From assembly GCA_016786565.1 (NCBI GenBank), contig JAEUVY010000018.1, forward strand, positions 42,790-106,789: 64,000 nt of DNA, read 5' to 3'. The stretch comes from Flavipsychrobacter sp. (GTDB taxonomy: Bacteria; Bacteroidota; Bacteroidia; Chitinophagales; Chitinophagaceae). The notes beneath the pieces were generated by a model that was given only the letters and a program-made list of their open reading frames with translations, made no database searches and was not told where the DNA came from. The translations under genes and the position numbers were made by a program. Positions 59,857 through 64,000 of this stretch are shown in pieces. The first letter of the stretch is position 1; each line of letters opens with the position of its first letter.

Positions 59857-61110
59857 ATGACAAGCACAGACACCAAAGTACTGATAGTAGGCGCCGGACC
59901 GGCCGGGGCAGGCACTTCATTCTACCTCAGCAAGTTTGGTATCCCACACATCGTCATCGACAAGGCCTCATTTCCGCGAGACAAGGTGTGCGGCGATGCG
60001 TGCAGCGGCAAAACAGCATTGGTGATCAACCGGGCCAACCCCGAATGGCTGACAGAGATTCTGGGGCAACCTAACGACTTTCTACCCTCCTGGGGCATCA
60101 AGTTCGTTGCGCCAAATGGCAAGGACCTCGATATCCCGTTCAACCCCAACCGAACACCCGAAAGCAAGGCACCGGGCTTCACCGTTCCCCGTCTGGACCT
60201 CGACGACTTCCTGTTCCGCAAGATGGCCTCGCCTTACTGCACCATCATGGAGCAGACCACCATTGACGAGATAGACCAACACAATGATGGCATCACGGTG
60301 ATCGTTGACACCAAGGGCAACAAGACCCGCATCAATGCCGTAGTGATAGTGGGGGCCGATGGCGACAAGGGCATCACCCGGAAACACTTCATGCCGGCCG
60401 GCGAAGAATCGCCCCGCTCTTATGCCGTGGGACTCAGGGCCTATTACGAAGGCATCAGCGGCATGCACCCCGACAACTTCATAGAACTGCACTTCCTGCC
60501 AGAGATGCTGCCGGGCTACCTCTGGATCTTCCCGCTGCCACATGGACGGGCCAATGTGGGTGTGGGCATCCTGTCGGAAGTGATACGCGACAAGAAGATC
60601 AACCTGCGCGAACAGATGCTGGCTGCCATCCGCAACAACCCACAGATAGCGCCCCGTTTTGCCAACGCTACCCTTGTCGATAAGATACAGGGCTGGGGCC
60701 TGCCACTGGCCACCGAACGTAGGCCGGTATCGGGCGACAGGTTTGTGCTGGTAGGCGATGCAGCCTGCCTTGTAGATCCTTTCAGCGGCGAAGGGATAGG
60801 GAACGCGCTGTATAGCGGCATGCTGGCTGCAATGGCCATCAACGAAGCCCTGCCCGCTGCCGACTTCTCTGCCGGCTTCCTGAAGACGCACTATGACGAT
60901 GTGCTGTACAAACGCCTGGGCGATGAATTCCGCATCAGCACTACCCTGCAGCGCCTGTGCAAGTATCCGTGGCTCTTCAACTTTGTGGTAAACAAGGCCT
61001 ACAAGAGCAAGTCGCTCCGAGACACTATCAGCTGCATGTTCACCGATATGGACCTGCGCGAGCAGCTGAGCAAACCGTCCTTCTACTTCAAGATACTCTT
61101 CAATAAATAG
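59857..61110 (+). CDS. Geranylgeranyl-reductase-family FAD oxidoreductase
   Basis: A 417-aa FAD-dependent oxidoreductase. The N-terminus has the dinucleotide motif VGAGPAGAGTS (11-21), then DKVCGDACSGK, and the C-terminal FAD motif VGDAACLVDPFSGEGIGNAL is intact. Members reduce isoprenoid or related double bonds; geranylgeranyl reduction itself is not proven. The open frame starts at a TTG (59845), but the ATG at 59857 leads directly into MTSTDTKVLIVGAG and is more likely. A hairpin follows the stop. Confidence 0.87.
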   Translation: MTSTDTKVLIVGAGPAGAGTSFYLSKFGIPHIVIDKASFPRDKVCGDACSGKTALVINRANPEWLTEILGQPNDFLPSWGIKFVAPNGKDLDIPFNPNRTPESKAPGFTVPRLDLDDFLFRKMASPYCTIMEQTTIDEIDQHNDGITVIVDTKGNKTRINAVVIVGADGDKGITRKHFMPAGEESPRSYAVGLRAYYEGISGMHPDNFIELHFLPEMLPGYLWIFPLPHGRANVGVGILSEVIRDKKINLREQMLAAIRNNPQIAPRFANATLVDKIQGWGLPLATERRPVSGDRFVLVGDAACLVDPFSGEGIGNALYSGMLAAMAINEALPAADFSAGFLKTHYDDVLYKRLGDEFRISTTLQRLCKYPWLFNFVVNKAYKSKSLRDTISCMFTDMDLREQLSKPSFYFKILFNK

Positions 61111-61111
61111 C

Positions 61112-61140
61112 AACAGGCCCGCGATCGACGGGCCTGTTTG
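61112..61140 (+). terminator. Hairpin after the flavoprotein gene
   Basis: AACAGGCCCG (61112-61121) pairs with CGGGCCTGTT (61129-61138) across a 7-base loop. The following T run is short, so it is a moderate terminator; it lies between two convergent genes and may serve both. Confidence 0.6.
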
Positions 61141-61167
61141 CTTTATGTTGCTACGCAACAAAATGCA

Positions 61168-64000
61168 TTAGTCGCCATCGCCGTGCGAATGGGTCTCTTC
61201 GTGCCATGGAAACGATTCGGCATTCTTGCCTATCTCCCAGAAGAAACGCCCGCGCTTGTTATCGTAGTTGCCCGTCTCGTTCATGGTCTCGGCATCATAC
61301 AAACGGCCGTTGACCATGGTGTACCTGATGCTCTCTGTGTTCCTGATGTCCTCCAACGGGTTCTTGTCCATCACCAGCAGGTCGGCCAGCTTGCCGGGCT
61401 GCAGCGAACCTATCCAGTTGTCGAAGCCGAGGCTGCGTGCCGGGTTGACGGTAGCGGTGCGCAATGCCTCCATCGGGGTCATGCCGCCCTGCGCCATCAT
61501 CCATATCTCCCAGTGCGCGCCTATACCCTGTATCTGACCATGCGCGCCCATATTAATGGCCACACCCGCGTCAGACAGTTTCTTCAAACTGCGCGACACC
61601 AGCATGTGCCCGTTCTCATACTCCTCCTCAGGCGCCATTACTCTGTGCCTTGCACGCGTGTCTATCACCGAGCGCGGAGTAAATCGTAGCAACCTTTCCT
61701 TCTCCCACACATTGGTATGCTGGTACCAGTAGTACTCGCCACACAACGAACCATAGTTTACAATGAGCGTTGGTGTGTTGGCGGTATTCGAGTTCTTCCA
61801 GAACTGTATCACGTCATTATACAATGGTGCCACCGGTATGTTGTGCTCAATGGTAGTGTGTCCGTCCATCACCATACTCATATTGTGGTAAAAGAACGAA
61901 CCACCCTCAGGCACCACCTCTACTTTCAGCTCACGTGCGGCCTCTATCACCATCTGCCTTTGTTCACGGCGTGGCTGGTTGTAGCTTTTCACGCTGAAGG
62001 CGCCATAGGCCATGGTGCGGCGCAGTGCGCTCTTGGCATCTTCCAGCGAATTGATAACCGCTTTGAAGTCGCCGTCGGCACCATACAATATGGTACCGGT
62101 AGAGAATACCCTTGGCCCTACCATAGTGCCGCTCTTCACCAACTCCGACTGCGCAAACACCATTTCGCTATTGGCCGATGGGTCGTGCATGGTGGTTACA
62201 CCATATGCCAGATTGGTATAATATGGCCAGTGTTTGTCGGTGGTGAGGCCATACCTGAAATGCCCCGCATGTGCATGCGCGTCAATAAAGCCAGGCATAA
62301 TGGTCTTGCCCGCGCAATTGATGCGTTTGGCACCGGCCGGTATGGCTACATCCTTGCCCACTGCCTTTATCACGTTCCCGTCCACCAACACCGTAGCGCC
62401 TTCCAGCACCTCATCGCCGTTCATGGTTATGACACGGGCATCGGTAAATGCCACAACACCTGTCGGCTTGTCGGTCTTTGCCGTGAGCCCCACAGGGATG
62501 CCCGCTTCCGGCAGCTTGAATGTTGAATCGGGCTTGCCGGCTATGAATTCAAAACGGTCGGCGAGGTCTATGGTATAGTATTGATCGCCCAGCGTGTAGT
62601 GCAGCTTCTTGTTGTCGCTGCTCCAATGCAGATTGATACCCGCGTCCTTCGATACACGTTTCAGCGGAATGTCAGAACCATCATCGCCCACCATCACCGG
62701 CTTGCCCGTCTTTGGGAATGCCGCCACATACACATTGTGCAGGTGCACAAACGCCACCCAATTGCCATCAGGCGACACCGTGAACTGACCGGCATACTTG
62801 CCCTTCACCAGCATACGCTCGTCGCTGCCATCGGTTTTGCAGCTGCTGTAAGACTCTTCATACTGCCCTACCTTGCCGCTGCCACCCTGGAAGTAGATGC
62901 GGCTGCCATCGGCACTGAACACCGCGCCACCACCGGTATTGGTCACAAACTCTTCCTTGCCACCGCCGGCAGGCATTATGTAGATACCCGGCTTTACGGT
63001 GTAGGAATTGCCCATCTGGCCGTTGCTACCCTCCCTGCTGAACACGACCCACTTGCCATCCCTCGAAAAAGATGGCGTTCTGAAAATGCCCTTCGTATTG
63101 GTGAGCACCTGCGGCTTGGACTTGCCGTCCAGCGACATGCGGCATATACTGCCGGTCAGTGTGTCGTTCCAGGTCACATATACTATGGACTTGCCATCAG
63201 GCGCAAACGCGGGTTCCGACTCCTGCACAGCAGCAGTCGTCAGGCGCTCGGGCTTGCCATCCGGCAGTGCCTTTTTATACAGATGCCCCAGCGCGTTGAA
63301 CACCATCAATTTGCCATCGGGCGATGTTTTGGCGTGGCGGATCACCTTCACCGTAAACTCATCAGCGTTCAGGTTCTGCGGGAAACGCACCACATCTGTC
63401 ATGTGTTGTTTCACATTGCAGGTAAATGGTATGTCGGTTGCCTTATTGGGGGTGTTCACATCTATCTTCACGATCTTGCCACCCGTCCATATCACCACCG
63501 CCTTGTCATCCGGCGTCCATGCATAACCTGTGTATATACCGAACACCGTCCATGCTTCCATCTGGTCCTTGGTCAGCGCGTCATACACCGGCCACTCTTC
63601 TCCGTTCTCCAGATTGCGCAGGTATAGCACCGTTTTGGTACGCACCCTTTTCACAAATGCCATTAGCTTGCCGCTGTGCGATATCTGCGGCCGCACCGCA
63701 CCACCCGGTCCGCCGGTCACCGTTTCTATCTCACCCGTCTCGCGGTCGTAGCGTTTTATTACAAAGATCTCGTTGTTGGGGTCTTTGTTATACTGGAAGT
63801 ATCCGCCCGGATACATGTCCTCGCTGTAATAGATATACCTGCCATCGGGCGACACACAAGGCTCGTTGAGGTCCTGCTGGTCGTTCTTGCGCGATGTGAG
63901 CTGCACACCGCCACCGCCCGACGTGTGGTACATCCACAATTCGCCCGCACCCAGCGATCTGCCCGATGTGAAGTGCTTGCGCGCCACTATGTAGTTGTTG
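61168..64000 (-). CDS. Amidohydrolase with N-terminal TolB-like propeller (partial at 5' end)
   Basis: At least 943 codons; the frame has no stop up to the window edge and lacks a convincing start, so the N-terminus lies beyond position 64000. The first half is a WD40/PD40 (TolB-like) propeller with repeats such as VSPDGRYIYYSED, FAPDGKSIVYVTWND and SRDGKWVVFSREG. The second half is an amidohydrolase with GFIDAHAHAGH as its metal site and GVTTMHDPSANSEM, NPARSLGFDNWIGSLQPGKLADLLV (quoted in parts) near the end. It probably hydrolyses peptides or cyclic amides outside the cytoplasm; export cannot be judged without the N-terminus. Confidence 0.88.
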   Translation of the reverse strand, partial: NNYIVARKHFTSGRSLGAGELWMYHTSGGGGVQLTSRKNDQQDLNEPCVSPDGRYIYYSEDMYPGGYFQYNKDPNNEIFVIKRYDRETGEIETVTGGPGGAVRPQISHSGKLMAFVKRVRTKTVLYLRNLENGEEWPVYDALTKDQMEAWTVFGIYTGYAWTPDDKAVVIWTGGKIVKIDVNTPNKATDIPFTCNVKQHMTDVVRFPQNLNADEFTVKVIRHAKTSPDGKLMVFNALGHLYKKALPDGKPERLTTAAVQESEPAFAPDGKSIVYVTWNDTLTGSICRMSLDGKSKPQVLTNTKGIFRTPSFSRDGKWVVFSREGSNGQMGNSYTVKPGIYIMPAGGGKEEFVTNTGGGAVFSADGSRIYFQGGSGKVGQYEESYSSCKTDGSDERMLVKGKYAGQFTVSPDGNWVAFVHLHNVYVAAFPKTGKPVMVGDDGSDIPLKRVSKDAGINLHWSSDNKKLHYTLGDQYYTIDLADRFEFIAGKPDSTFKLPEAGIPVGLTAKTDKPTGVVAFTDARVITMNGDEVLEGATVLVDGNVIKAVGKDVAIPAGAKRINCAGKTIMPGFIDAHAHAGHFRYGLTTDKHWPYYTNLAYGVTTMHDPSANSEMVFAQSELVKSGTMVGPRVFSTGTILYGADGDFKAVINSLEDAKSALRRTMAYGAFSVKSYNQPRREQRQMVIEAARELKVEVVPEGGSFFYHNMSMVMDGHTTIEHNIPVAPLYNDVIQFWKNSNTANTPTLIVNYGSLCGEYYWYQHTNVWEKERLLRFTPRSVIDTRARHRVMAPEEEYENGHMLVSRSLKKLSDAGVAINMGAHGQIQGIGAHWEIWMMAQGGMTPMEALRTATVNPARSLGFDNWIGSLQPGKLADLLVMDKNPLEDIRNTESIRYTMVNGRLYDAETMNETGNYDNKRGRFFWEIGKNAESFPWHEETHSHGDGD

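Noticed and set aside
60082..61161. A 359-codon minus-strand frame across the flavoprotein gene
   Set aside because: Shadow; the plus-strand protein shows complete FAD motifs.
62581..63627. A 348-codon plus-strand frame across the amidohydrolase propeller
   Set aside because: Shadow of the amidohydrolase gene with repetitive composition from the propeller repeats.

Overview
The window comes from a member of the Bacteroidota, most likely a Chitinophagales/Chitinophagaceae-type bacterium (lineage is inference). Evidence for this: several secreted proteins end in type IX secretion (T9SS) type A sorting domains, a PorP/SprF-family protein is present, MetH is the split form without its homocysteine domain, and promoter-like sites fit the Bacteroidota pattern TTG-N17-25-TAnnTTTG, often within a few bases of the start codon. 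Shine-Dalgarno sequences are mostly absent.

Layout. 0-10 kb: tRNA-Gln, a phosphosugar isomerase, YraN, RibF, a secreted M14 carboxypeptidase, the NAD(P)HX repair enzyme Nnr, a secreted metallo-beta-lactamase-fold protein with a downstream four-helix membrane protein, and a SurA-like foldase. 10-22 kb: DMT-type membrane protein, MetH, a PAP2-like membrane protein, a fatty acid desaturase, a metal-efflux operon (small exported protein, CusA fused to an outer-membrane channel, CusB-like adaptor) and RecF. 22.2-25.3 kb: an accessory patch with a REP-associated tyrosine transposase (RAYT) between inverted REP pairs, more hairpin repeats, two paralogous exported proteins, an unlisted 53-aa ORF and a long gene-poor leader. 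25.3-33.4 kb: pyruvate dehydrogenase E1 alpha, a membrane-anchored TPR protein, T9SS cargo proteins and a broken sorting domain, a GreA-like protein and a VOC protein.

33.4-40.6 kb: the conserved gene lepA is flanked on both sides by AT-rich accessory genes. On the left is an ATPase-TOPRIM pair (minus strand) and a DUF2971 gene. On the right is a second, different ATPase-TOPRIM pair followed by a CAP-domain protein. These pairs have the architecture of PARIS/OLD-type anti-phage systems and are the best candidates for an undescribed system here. 40.7-47.1 kb: acyl-CoA dehydrogenase, a tiny His-rich lipoprotein, and a dut / nucleotidyltransferase / TPR / DUF4292 lipoprotein cluster. 47.1-47.9 kb: a zeta-toxin-like kinase with a small overlapping partner.

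48-64 kb: PyrF, DinB, a Crp/Fnr regulator with a palindrome in its own promoter, PorP/SprF, Tex, a second M14 peptidase, PdxH, a 49-aa membrane protein, a putative outer-membrane protein, MltG, a TPR sensor-like protein with a phosphoacceptor-like helix but no ATPase domain, a geranylgeranyl-reductase-like flavoprotein, and an amidohydrolase with a TolB-type propeller that runs off the right edge.
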